From Lojkania enalia (taxonomy: Eukaryota; Ascomycota; Dothideomycetes; Pleosporales), in assembly GCA_010094045.1 (NCBI GenBank), contig ML986600.1:339192-403191 (forward strand): a stretch of 64,000 nt of DNA. Reading direction: 5' to 3'. Position 1 is the first letter of the stretch, and the number at the start of each line of letters is the position of its first letter. Of this stretch, positions 11,900 to 24,672 are shown piece by piece. A model generated the notes under the pieces. That model made no database searches, had not been told where the DNA came from, and saw only the letters and a program-made list of their open reading frames with translations. A program made the translations under genes and the position numbers.

Positions 11900-14800
11900 A
11901 AAAAAAAAAAAGAAGATATTTATGTCGTCATTATGGCCCCGGCGGTTCCGAGGTTGTGTTGTCGACGCGGAAGATTTTGGGTTAGTGCTGGTTCCAGCGA
12001 ATGACTTGGTCACGGCAAGATATCCGTTTGACACTATCCAATACATGTTTCGCCTCGCAATATCTTATTTCTTTCTTCTATTCAGATCGATAGTGGGAGA
12101 GATTATCTAGCGGAAGCAAGCGGTCTACTAAATACAACTTCACATGCAAGCTCGTCACAAGATGGTGTGCGCCATGATTGGGAGCCAAGATCTCAACATC
12201 TGGGTTCTGCGCGACGCGGCTTGGATGGAGAACCATGGCCTGCCATATGTGTCTCAGTCATTTAGAAATAATTCTAAGCGAAGTAACCGTGGGTGTTGTA
12301 TTTCGCAATTCCGTAACTATCCAAATCATGAACAATCACAGCGCAAGACCCGCACATGCACACCGCAGGCAAGAATCTCATTCCACTTGAACACTCCCAC
12401 CCACGGGCAAAAAAAAAAAAAAAAAAAAAATTTTAGGTAGACCCTTTGCGAAGTCCGTAAATTTATCGTGACCATTACCCCGATTTCTAATGGCTAACGC
12501 TCGCGATCAATCACGCATAGCTTCTTGTCGCAGCAATAAAACAAACACGAGCATGGCTAACGCGCCTTGGATATCCGAAGGATCACTAGTTTGGCGAACT
12601 ACTGCCTGGATATTTATAGATGAGTTAAACTTTACTAGAACGGGCGTCATGGGGAATCGGAATTAGCGGCAAGACGGTTGCGGAGCTCGGTTGGATTTCG
12701 CGTGGTTTTGGTGCTATCGTTAAGCTCCTATAACGGTAGATATGTGGGGATGGGCGCGCCTGAGTCAAACACGGATTCTTGCGCCACTGGGGAAGGCAAA
12801 AATAGGGCTATTGTTGTGGGTTGGAATGGATATTTCAGGACTGCTATGGTGGTTGCAGATTTTCGTAGAGTAGAAATTAACTAAAAATAAGGTCTAAAAT
12901 GGCTGTAGGAAGAAATACGGTAATGGTTTTGGATTGATAGTGTGATTCCATCGTTGCATTAGAGGGTCTGAGAATGGGTAGGTCCTGACGGGTTTTGATA
13001 ATTGGTCTTACCGTATACGAATATGCGTAGACTTGCAAATGTTTTTGTATGTAACAAGTAGTGAAAGTCGTTAAGTATATTGCACCCGAATTGGGGTCAG
13101 CTATCTCTTCATGTTTTTAGTATGGACGAACCGGATTTAAACAGGATGCTTTTTAGGAGACTACGTACAGTCATTCTCCAAGGATGTACCGGGTAGCAAT
13201 AGGTCCTTAACAATCAGGCAATTTAGACATGCCCCAAGTCATACCATTGATATGCTTTGTTAATTCCTCTGAAGAGGCAACCTATGGACGATAGAATATT
13301 TTGATCGAATTGTACGAATACCACATGCATTATCCTAGGCATATGTACGCAACGAAGATTTGGACTTGCATGTCTATGTGTCTTAGGTGGAACCGTGATT
13401 TCTCGAACATCTGGATCCCGGATATTGGATATTGTCCACAAGCAGACCGTCCTCGGCTGCACTATAACGCGCTACATGTTCTTGCTCTAGACATGATACC
13501 TTAACATGACCTAAGTACTCTCTAATATGAAACAGTGCGAGAAACCATGAGTTCTTTAGACAAGATGCGAATGAAAGAGCCTAGATAGAAGGAAACTGTG
13601 GTTCGGCTGTCGTGGGATACGGGCTAGGGAGATCTCTCATTACATCGACTGAGAAAGGAGAAATTATTGGCTAGATATAGATGCCGAATATGTTGCAACT
13701 TTGGACCATTCAATGACATGAAACAGACTGATATCATTTTTGGTATTGGTATAGGATGAATTTTTGAAATGAGACGTACCTTGGTCCATTTCATATAAAA
13801 TGAATCTGTTAGCCAAGTGTTTAGAGGGATTTAAATTGAGAAATCGAATGTCTCTAGTGTTCTTGTAGAAATGGGCCGTCATGGTGTTTTCCGAAGATGT
13901 ACCTTCGTTCAACATGGAGGTGGAGGTGTTCATTGGGAAATCCTGCCATACTGGGTATCCTACCGAAGGATTGAGATCGTCATAATTCGTGATAGTAGAA
14001 TGAATATTCCTTGAACCGGTTGTTGTGTTTTATTCTAAAAAGAAAGCCGTTCGGAACTCACATGCTAAGTGAAGTAATTGTACCTGAAGATGTAAGTTGA
14101 GAATTAGAGGTCTCATTTCATGAAAGAGATTCGCTGCTGAAGTTCGAGAATCGGGGACTAGAAGCGGACGAATGCTACAACGTTCTAGCAGTGAAAGACT
14201 GAAACTGTGAAATGCACGTCTTGAACGTTGGTCGAGGCATAGCTGGCATACCTTGGTAATGCAACTTCAGCGAATCCCAGGAACGGCTCATCAGATAAGA
14301 CGGTGTAAAATATTATACTAATGATTGGCAGTGAGCAAAGGTGAACCACTTGAACAAAGTCGCTGATCTCGATGATCAGATACGACATACTCATGGGTGA
14401 TTACTTACTAGGTGAAGTGCATGCATTTCAAGTATATGGCGTACAAGCTTCGGCCCCAAGTCCGACGTTCATATGTTAAGCCACGCTCCACAGCTGTTCC
14501 GACTATGCTTTATTAGAAATGAAACTAACGGTAACTAAACCGGTCAAGGGTCTCTCAGGGCTTCCTGACCGGCAGTGTTTGCAGCCCAAGGCACTGGAAA
14601 GATCTTGGGTGACATTTGTCTGGGTAAATGGTTTAGCAAAGTGGATAACGATTGGTGATACTTGCATTAGGAAGGTGCTTGTATCATAGAGCAGCAGACA
14701 ATTCCCGCTGATTGTTAGGCTATATGCCGCTTGAATATCTGGAACCACGATGCTGGCTTTCCTCACACCCGGTACCCAAGACATGCTAGAGGCAGGGATA

Positions 14801-15100
14801 CCTCAACCACTGGTCGTAATTGGCGCCGAGATCTGAAGCGCTGCTTGTAGATAGTGAGATTACCAATGATTGGGACGGTCGTGGAAAGAGTAAATTCCAA
14901 CACTGTGGACCTATGCCACCTCAAAGGACTGGATGCGGCGAAAAATGGTGGCTGCGATGATCGGTTCTAAGATGGTTATAACACATCTTTGCCACATAAT
15001 TGCGCTGGCAAAATGATTATTTGCGCTAGAACTAAAGATTATATATTCCATTCGATGTGAATGGATGAAGCATAGCATGCCATGTTGTTAGACATCGTTG
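11900..15100. other. AT-rich island inside the spacer
   Basis: GC content falls well below the flanks; sample lines at 13.68-13.86 kb are 30-35% GC against about 68% near 4.6 kb. The island opens with a 12-base A tract (11900-11911) and holds a 22-base A tract (12409-12430). No transposase, reverse transcriptase or terminal repeat is recognisable. A heavily mutated (RIP-like) repeat is possible but unproven. The edges are approximate. Confidence 0.45.
12409..12430 (+). repeat. Poly(A) tract of 22 followed by TTTT
   Basis: An uninterrupted run of A from 12409 to 12430 is followed directly by four T. It is the longest of the homopolymer tracts seen in intergenic DNA of this window. Confidence 0.8.
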
Positions 15101-18065
15101 TTTGGGGGGTATCTTCGGTATCGATTGGGACTAGAAGCCATTGATTTAGGAATACGGTGACCCATCAGGCATAGGCCTTGATTCGTTTTCCACCAACATT
15201 GGTAGGGCCGTATAAGATATGGTTCACTGTCGTCGTCCCCGAAAGAGGTAGGTCCACCAGCCACCTACAGCAGAGTGTTGGATACTTTGAGGGCTGCAGG
15301 CTACTCCTGTACGAACTAGATAGGGAAGCTAAGAATGCAAAAGATAGCGAAGAATGATGAGCATTCACTAAGCTGTAGCGCCAAAGCCCCTAGACAGGTT
15401 GGTTGCCTGAGCGCTGGGTCGACCAGCGAGCCAATTCTGAGTGTTTGAACGTGGCCCAGACAAAGCAGCGCCCTATCTCCAGATAGAGGATCAGCAGGCT
15501 TGTTTCATCCGATTGGTGCTGTCTTTGAAATAGACGCAGCTCGCACTATGTGCCCAAAACACACAGTGCAGAGGTGGATAACTGGAGATGGGAAGAATAA
15601 GCGGTCAGCCGCTTGCACGCACTGGACAAAGAAGCTCGTTTCTTCTGGCTCTTTGCAGCTTCTCCCCAGGGCATCTTTGGAGGCGGGCGTACGGGCAGTG
15701 CTGGAGCCTAGTGCGGAGGCGAGGGAGTGAGCATTGTGTACTATCTAGAGTGTGTAGACTATTCAGAACATCGTAGTCTCGTGGTTTTGGGCTCTCTCGG
15801 CTCGGCGAAATGAGGGGTTCCGGGGCCAAGAGGCGGTGCCCCCTTGCTCCTCTCCAGTATTCCAGCGAAGTCAACACGACCTGCGTCGATATTCTCCTCT
15901 ACCGCTATGTTGTCGACCGGCGTTGAGACATTCCAGCGCCATCGAGACCCTGCGCTCGAACGGCCGGGCCGGGAGGGTTGCCAAGCGACCTCCGTCCAGC
16001 GCGCGGAACACGATACCTGGGTCGCGGGCGGAAGTCACGGCGGGGACTTCGCCGTCCCGCTCCGCTCGTTGCACAGCCACGGACACGGCCACCAGCGCGC
16101 TGCATCCTGGCCCTGCACTGCTATACACCATCACATCCACCACCTCGGCGATCGTCCTCCCCAGCCATCCCAGTCATACCATGACGGAACGGAGGCCTCC
16201 TGCGGATTACAGGTGCCCTCGGGTGAAGCTGCAGCGAGGGTTGCGGCATGTTGCAGACCTTCTTCACGTCTTCCGCCGCACAGCGTCAATGCAAGGAGCC
16301 GGATGTGCACCCGTCAATTTGAGATAGATGAGCGCGCGTCCGCGGGTCTCCATCCGCCAGGGTCTGTCCCAGACACGCACGCGCCGCAGACGCATCCAGC
16401 TCGTAGGCTCAGTATATACGTCTCCCACGGCGCAGCCGCCTCTGTTTGCCTCCCGGCTCTGCTGGTGTACCCGTGTGGGGAAGTGCGAATGAGACGGGGG
16501 CTAATCACGATCGACAGCAATTGTCAGGCTAAGCATCGGCTTCACGCATCGTTCTCCAGCTCTGAGCGCCTCCCAGCCTCCAGGCGATGGGGCATCACCG
16601 TGGCGTCTAGTCTACCACCGCTGCTGGGCATTTCGTCATCGTGGGTTCCCGCCGTGGCTCGCTTCTAGCACTCGTCAAACGAGGGAGGACACCCCTAGAC
16701 TGTAGCCGCGGCCACCGCCCTTAACCGCTCTCATACTATGCTCGTCCGAAAGCGGCCGGCTATCACCACCATTTCTGACTTCGGGCAATGGGATACTAAC
16801 TTGATTCCAATAAGCCTGTTGTGCGGATTCAAACTAGCCCGGGCAGACTAACGTCCTGGGCGATCCGGCCTTGTCCCTCACCCATGCTCCAACCGAAGAT
16901 TGCTCTGACGACGAGAGCCTTCGAGCGGGTCTCCAAAGCCCTACACCCACGTCGTGGCACGCCTATCCTTTACCCTACTTGTTCACAGAATGTTTCTAGA
17001 TGCGAGGAAGGTGGTTGGCTGCCCGCCATAAGGATGCCAGCGTCTCGGCTTAGGGACACCACGGTCAGAGCGGCGTCCCAATTTCATGATTCGGCTCGAC
17101 TCTCAAGCTGTAATCGAAATAGCAAGTATTCGTTGATGTTGTGTGGGTCGAGCTCATGTAACATCATGTTAAACCTCAGAATTGGATAACTATTCGCCGT
17201 TCAAGTGCTTGCTCTGCAGGGCACATGTACGGCTCACGACCGGACATTTTCCACACCACGTCTCTCTGGCGACGGCTCAACCAGTACAATATCATTAGTC
17301 TTGCCTATTTTGCATAAATCTATGCCGATTTGCGTTTGGTTACATGATGCTAGCTGACATAATTGACAGGACACGGACTCCACTCCCACCCCGGCTTATG
17401 GGGATCCGACAAAGTCAACCCGAGTTTCGAGACAGCGCCCTGACTACATCGACTTCCCACGTCTCATCTCTGTTATCATCCTTGACGCATTGGCTTGATA
17501 CCTCAGCGGCTGAACTACACTGTCTAGCCTGCGCTATCTAACAATAGCCATGGATGCTTACTCGGAGGGACTCCCGGCCTCTGCACGCCATCAATCTTCG
17601 GGATGATGGAGGCACCAACCAGGAAAAGGATTAACCGCAGCTCCACTTTCTTTCTCATGTCAATATGCTCTGCTGTACGTCGTTCGGCAGTCCAGGATCC
17701 CCGTATCTGTGCTCTCACAGATCCGGTACGGACTGCGCTTGTCATTGCGCGATCCCAGCCCAGGCCATTGTCCTGATTTCTCATACCTATCAGGGAAGTT
17801 GTCCGCCTACAAATATAGAGTGCTCGCCTATCCCCCAAGTGTCGTTCCAGCTCATTACCACCCCAGTCTCTCGGGCCCCTCTCCTCATACATCGAGACGT
17901 CCTCCCACCTTTCATACATTTAACGGAGGATCCCTTCCTCGTTCCAAGGAGCAGCCTGCCTGAGCCTCTCATTCACGCCCTCTTACGACCTCTAAACCGC
18001 AGCGGGGAAACTGACCTCTAGTCGATAGATGATAGTTTCTTAAACCCTTTTACTTCGTCATCTTC

Positions 18066-18076
18066 CTTTAATATAC
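18066..18076 (+). promoter_or_regulatory. Possible TATA-like element of the PKS
   Basis: A TTTAATATAC stretch lies only about 25 bases before the PKS start codon, downstream of a pyrimidine-rich leader. The short distance makes it doubtful as a core promoter; it may simply be leader sequence. Confidence 0.25.
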
Positions 18077-18097
18077 CCATTGCACACGTCCGTCATA

Positions 18098-21000
18098 ATG
18101 AATATCCTTATATTTGGAGACCAGACTGCCGACCAGTACCCCCTTCTACGAAAGGCGGTCACTCGCAAGAACAACGATGCCCTAAGCACATTCTTGGAAC
18201 GGGTCAGCGTTGCTCTCCGTGAAGAAGTACAGAAGCTGCCGCGGACGCAGCGTGAACAGATTCCAGACTTCTTGAGAGTTTCGGATCTCGTGGAAGCGTA
18301 CTACTCTAAAGGGTCCAAGATTCCCCAACTAGAGAGCTGCATGGTCACGATAGCACAGCTGGCACACTATTTTGGGTAAGTAGAATGACGCTTCCGGCCG
18401 CACTCGAGGTTAACATTTGGGTTAGCTACTACGGTGAGAATCCAACGGAATTGCCAAACCTAGCGAACACAAGATTGCTTGGCCTGTGCACGGGGTTGCT
18501 TGCAGCATCTGTAGTTGCATCCGCAAAGACTCTAGGCGAGCTGCTACCACTTGCGGTTGAAGCCGTCCGAATCGCGTTCCGGACAGGAACCTGCGTTGGT
18601 ACGGTCAAGGATGCACTTGAGCCGGCCGCAAACGGTAAGGAAAGCTGGTCTACAATTGTTACCGGCACTTCGGAGAGTGCTGCGAAGACCGCCATTAGTG
18701 CATTTCACGATGAGCGAAGGATACCGGAGTCTGTGCAGGCCTACGTCAGCGCTGTTAGCGTGATGGCTATTACTATCAGTGGTCCCCCTTCAACCACGAA
18801 GCGACTCTTTAGCACCGACGCTTTTGCAAACAGCGCTCGTGTGCCGATTCCAATCCACGCACCATATCACGCGTCGCATATTTTTGGACAACCAGACATT
18901 GATCGTATTGTAGCGGGCGAAACTAGCGAGCTCCTTCAGAGATACCGACCCCACGCCCTTGTTCATTCCGCTTCCAATGGCAAATGCTTCACTTCGACGA
19001 ATACCTTGGAATTGGTCAAGATTGCTCTGAACGAGATTCTGCTCAAACCCGTCCGCTGGGACAACCTTCTTGAGGGATGTGTTTCCCAGGTGACCGAATT
19101 CAGCAACGCTGAGTGCTCCATTACCGCCATCGGTGTTACCAACGTTGCGAACAGCCTTGCATCTGCGCTAAGGGCTGGCGGACAGTCGTCAGTCTCAGTG
19201 CGCGACTACATGACTTGGACTAAGAAGTCCGAGGAGACCCAGGGTCGTACTCAGAATGACAAGATTGCTATTGTCGGGATGGCTGGCCGTTTTCCGGGCG
19301 CTGCTAGCCACGAGAAGCTCTGGGAGCTGCTCGAGAAGGGTCTTGACGTCCACCGCGAAGTCCCTGCCGATCGTTTTGACGCACAAGCTCATTGCGATCC
19401 ATCTGGCAAGGGAAAGAACAAGAGCCATACACCGTATGGTTGCTTCATCGATGAGCCTGGTCTCTTCGACCCTAGATTCTTCAATATGTCCCCTCGCGAA
19501 GCTGCCCAGACCGATCCTATGGGTCGCCTAGCGCTTGTGACAGCTTATGAGGCTCTGGAAATGTCAGGTTATGTTCCTAACCGAACTCCTTCGACAAAAC
19601 TTCACAGGATTGGAACCTTCTATGGTCAGACCTCAGACGACTGGCGTGAAATTAATGCTGCCGAGAACATCGACACGTATTTCATCACTGGTGGTGTGCG
19701 AGCCTTTGCACCTGGCCGCATTAACTATTACTTTAAATTCTCCGGCCCGTCTTTCAGCATAGATACTGCTTGCTCATCCTCTCTCGCTGCTATCCAGTTG
19801 GCTTGTACCTCTTTATGGGCAGGTGACTGCGATACCGCATGCGCCGGTGGTCTCAATGTGCTGACCAACCCTGACATTTTCGCCGGCCTCAGCAAAGGCC
19901 AGTTCCTCTCAAAGACTGGAAGCTGCAAGACATACGATAACGATGCCGATGGTTATTGTCGTGGTGATGGTTGTGCGACTGTTATCCTCAAACGATATGA
20001 AGATGCTATCGCAGACAAGGACAATATCCTTGGGTGCATCCTCGGCGCAGCGACGAACCACAGTGCTGAAGCAGTCTCTATCACCCATCCCCATGCCGGT
20101 GCGCAAGAGTTCCTCTATAAGAAGGTTCTTGCTAACGCTGGCGTTGATGCCCATGAGATCAGCTATGTTGAGATGCATGGCACAGGCACTCAAGCCGGCG
20201 ACGGTATTGAGATGACCTCTGTTACCAATACGTTTGCGCCGCGCCACCGCCAGCGTCGCCCTGAGCAGACACTCCATCTCGGCGCAATCAAAGCAAATAT
20301 TGGCCACGGTGAAGCTGCCTCGGGAATCAATTCATTAGTCAAAGTGATGATGATGCTGCAGAAGAACACCATCCCTGCCAATGTTGGTATCAAGGGCGTT
20401 ATGAACAAGACTTTCCCGAAGGACCTCATCCAGCGCAATGTCCATATCGAGGCGACGCAAGTCGCTTATCCTCGAAATGGCGCAGAGAAGCGCAAGCTCT
20501 TTTTGAACAATTTCTCTGCCGCTGGTGGTAATACTGCTGTTCTTCTGGAAGACGGCCCTTTGCGTGAGGCCCCCTGTGGCGTGGATCCCAGGTCTATGCA
20601 CACCGTAACGGTTACTGCTAGGTCTATTGCCTCGCTAAAGCGCAATATCAACAACGTTATCAAGTATCTTGATGACCACCCACAAACCACTCTCCCCAGT
20701 TTGGCCTACACCACCACAGCTCGCCGCATCCAGCACAACTACCGCGTTGCGATTTGCGTATCCGACATTGCTAAGGTCAAGGGTGCTCTGCAAGCCCAGT
20801 TGAAGGACACCTATAGCCCAATTGCCATGGTCCCTACCAAGACAGCCTTCACATTTACTGGTCAAGGCTCGCAATATACAGGGCTCGGCAAGAAGCTCTA
20901 CGAGGAGCTGGGGAGTTTCAAGACCGATATCGACCAGCTTAATAATCTTGCTCGTCTGCACAGCCTCCCGTCCATCCTTCCTCTCCTAAACGGTACCGAT

Positions 21001-24000
21001 GTTGCTACACTCTCACCGGTAGTTGTTCAGCTCGGAATGGCCTGCATCCAAGTAGCCCTCGCTCGCATGTGGGCATCTTGGGGCATCAAACCTACTACCG
21101 TTATTGGCCATAGTCTGGGCGAGTATGCTGCTCTCCATGTCGCAGGCGTTATCTCGGCGAGCGACATGGTCTTGCTTGTCGGTCGTCGCGCCCAAATCCT
21201 TGAGGAAGAGTGCGCTGCTAATACCCACGGTATGCTAGCAGTTAAAGGTGGCGTTGATGCCATCAAGGGGGTCCTTGGTGGCAGAATGACCGAGGTTGCT
21301 TGCATGAACGGCCCAGAAGAGACCGTCCTCTGCGGAACGATCGACATCGTTGAGTCCACTAGCGAGCTACTTGCAGCCAGTGGGTTTAAAGCTACTAAGC
21401 TGAACGTTCCATTCGCCTTTCACTCTGCGCAAGTGGAACCAATTCTTGAGAAGTTCAAGGAAGCAGCCTCTCCTGTTGTCTTCAACAAGCCAGAAGTTCC
21501 CGTCTTGTCTCCACTTACTGGCGAAGTCATTCGCGAGGCTGGCGTCATTGGTCCCGACTACCTCGCTCGTCACGCCCGTGAGACTGTTAATTTCTGGAGT
21601 GCCCTCTCTGCAGGAACGGACGAGAAGGTCTTTGATGACAAGACTGCCTGGCTTGAGATCGGTGCCCACCCGGTGTGCAGTGCCATGGTTAAATCTTCAC
21701 TCGGCACTACTCCTTGCACTGCCGGTTCTCTCCGTCGCAATGAGGATCCTTGGAAGACTCTTGCTACTAGCATCGCTACCTTGTATTTGGCAGGTGTGGC
21801 GTTCGATTGGAACGAATACCACAAGTTGTTTAACGATGCACATGAGCTTTTGACACTTCCAACGTATTCTTTCGATGACAAGAAGTACTGGCTTGATTAC
21901 CACAACAACTGGACACTCACAAAGGGTGAGATATTAGCTACGGCCGCGCCAAAGGCTATCGAGGCTCCCGTCGAAGTCGCATCCAAGCTTTCTACCACCT
22001 CTTGCCAAAGGATCGTCAAAGAAGAGTTGCATGCTAACTCAGGCACTGTTGTGGTCCAGTCTGATCTTTCGGATCCGAAGCTGAAGGCGGCTATTAGTGG
22101 CCACCAAGTGAACGGCACACCTCTATATCCATCTTCTTTATACGCGGACCAGGCTATGACCATTGCTGATTATCTATACAAGCAGCTCAGACCTAATCTC
22201 CCAACACCCGGCCTCAATGTATCCGCCATGGAGGTGCCGAAGTCTTTGATCCCACAATACCCCCCTCCTGCTGGAGGTCAGCATTTGCAGATCGAGGGTA
22301 CGGCTAATCTTGAGCTCAACCAAGTCGAGCTGAAGTTCCGAACGGTTACTGCCGATGGGTCAAAGGTCCTCGCAGAGCACGCCTTCTGTTCTATCAAGTA
22401 TGAAGATGTCGAAAAATGGAAGGAGGAATGGGCTCGTACTGAATTTATGGTGCAGACCCAAATTGATCTGCTGAAACAAAAGCTTGCAACAGGAGCGGCC
22501 CACAAGATCCTTCGTGGTATGGCTTACAAGCTGTTCAAGGCTCTTGTCACATATACCGACAGCTACCGCGGTATGGAGGAGGTTATCCTCGACGGTAAGC
22601 AGACTGAAGCCACTGCTTCGGTCCGCTTCCAGACCACGCCCGCGGATGGAGAGTTTTTCTGCTCACCATACTGGATCGACAGCTTGGCGCACCTTTCGGG
22701 CTTCATCGTCAATGCCTCTGAGCATCTTGACTCGGATAGCTCGGTCTATATTTCGCACGGCTGGGGTTCTATCAAGATATCCAAAGAGCTCTCTCCCGAG
22801 AAGTCGTATCGATCCTATGTCCGAATGCAACCTGCGCCTGGTAACATATCCGTTGGCGATGTGTACATCCTCGAAGGCGGGGAGGTTATCGGAATGGTTA
22901 TGGGCCTCAAGTTCCAAAACATCCCTCGCCGAGCCCTGAACATCATGTTGCCTCCGGCCGGCCAGAAGGCACTCGCCAAGGCTGCTCCCATTAAGGCAGC
23001 GCCTCCACCCCCCGCTAAGATGGAGAGGACCGCCACGAAAGTTTCCAAGCCTACTGCGAAGGCATCCAAACCCCGTACTCCCAAGCATACTGGAAGCACT
23101 ATCACCTCTCGTGTAATGAAGATCATTGCCGAAGAGACTGATGTTGACTCGTCAGAGCTTGTTGACGAGGCTGCCTTTGAGAATCTCGGAGTTGACTCCC
23201 TCATGTCTCTCAGTATTTCTGCCAAGTTCCGGGAGGATCTAGATCTCGAGATCAGTTCTACTTTGTTTACCGATTATCCAACGGTTGGTGAAATGAAGAA
23301 GTTCTTCTCTCAATATGATGGCGGTGCACCGCTTGTCGAAGATGACGGCTCATCCGATACTACTGAAGAGCCGTCTGACCTATCCACACCTTTTGAGCAT
23401 GGTGCGACTAGCACACCTCCGAGCTCTGCTCCAAGCATTTCCGGGAAGGAGGACGACATCAAAGTAAGCGCCACTACTGAATTAGCTGATGGCGAGCCAA
23501 GCCTAGCACGCAAGATCATCGCCGAGGAAATGGGTGTCGATGTCTCTGAGATCACGGACAAATTAGATCTCTCGGAGATGGGTATGGACTCCCTCATGAG
23601 CTTAACGATCTTGGGTGCTCTTCGTGAGCAGACGGGTATCGACCTGCCTTCAACATTTCTTGTTACCAATGTCACTATTGAGGACATTGAGAATGAACTG
23701 GGTATGCGGCCGAAGCCAAAGGAAAAGGCTCAGCCTCCTGCCAAGGCTCCCACAAAGGCATCACCGAAGCCACCACAACTCGCTGAAGTGAACAAAAGAC
23801 TAAAGAAGGTCATCGATATATCTGGTCTGCCCCCTTCCAACTCGGTCCTTCTTCAGGGCAACGCCAAGATCGCTACAAAGAAGTTTTTCCTTATTCCAGA
23901 CGGCTCCGGCAGTGCAACTTCGTATATATCTATTCCTAATATTTCCCCCGATATGGCAGTCTTTGGATTGAACTGCCCATTTATGAAGAGCCCGGATAAG

Positions 24001-24672
24001 TGGACATGTGGTGTCGAAGGCGTCTCTACCCTCTATCTTCAAGAAATTAAGCGTCGTCAACCAGAAGGCCCCTACCTAGTTGGTGGCTGGTCAGCCGGTG
24101 GCGTTATGGCATACGAAGTCTGTCAGCAGCTTGTCAACAGTGGTGATCAAGTCGAGGCTCTCGTCTTGATCGATGCGCCTTGCCCTGTTGCCCTTGATCC
24201 TCTTCCAGCTCGTCTTCACATCTTCTTTGACCAAATCGGCCTTCTCGGCACCGGCAAGCCTGGAGGTACCCCTAGCTGGTTGCTTCCTCACTTCGCTGCT
24301 GCAATCAAGAATCTGAAAGACTACGATCCAATTCCTATGGATCCTAAGAAGGCGCCGCCAGTCCTTGCAATATGGTGCACTGATGGCGTGTGCCCCAACC
24401 CTGATGATCCCCGCCCTCCGCCAGGCGAGGGAGAGGACCCCGCCCCGATGAAGTGGCTTCTCAACAACCGCACGGTCTTCGACGACAACGGTTGGGCGCA
24501 ACTACTGCCAAAGGAGAATTTCGAATATGCAGTCATGGGTGGTAATCATTTCACTATGATGAAGGGTGACCATGTAAGTGAAAGAACACAGAATATATTC
24601 TTGTATCTATAGCTAATACTCGGTTAGGGCGTCACGCTTGGTAGGCTCATTCAGAAGGGTCTCAAGCTATAA
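18098..24672 (+). CDS. PKS1: Non-reducing polyketide synthase, SAT-KS-AT-PT-ACP-ACP-TE (DHN-melanin type)
   Basis: Exons 18098-18375, 18426-24573 and 24628-24672 encode 2156 residues; the introns are 50 and 54 nt. Domains in order: SAT with the GLCTG motif (Cys about 114); KS from about 372 with DTACSSS (Cys about 542); AT with GHSLGEY (Ser about 989); PT with catalytic-type His about 1319 (GHQVNG) and Asp about 1511 (WIDSLAH); two ACPs with DSLMSL phosphopantetheine serines at about 1684 and 1815; and a TE/Claisen cyclase with GGWSAGG (Ser about 1982) and a late His about 2134. Length and order match melanin synthases of the PKS1/wA group. The expected product is 1,3,6,8-tetrahydroxynaphthalene or a close relative such as YWA1. 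The DHN route is favoured because a CMR1-like regulator lies divergently upstream. All catalytic residues I looked for are present. Confidence 0.95.

Larger units (their letters stand above)
2585..18097. other. 15.5-kb gene-free spacer between the divergent regulator and PKS
   Basis: I see no protein that looks real on either strand. The open frames are short, compositionally odd and unlike any family I know, and I found no tRNA. The first third is GC-rich with G-runs and microsatellites, about 11.9-15.1 kb is AT-rich (some 60-base lines only 30-42% GC), and GC content rises again before the PKS. It should contain the promoters and 5' leaders of both flanking genes. It could also hold decayed repeats or a non-coding transcript, but nothing in the sequence proves either. 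Confidence 0.6.

Noticed and set aside
15844..16668. 274-codon open frame on the plus strand in the spacer
   Set aside because: Begins at a non-ATG or arbitrary position, is His/Ser/Arg/Pro-rich with no motif, and overlaps several equally open frames; it reflects GC-rich sequence with few stops.
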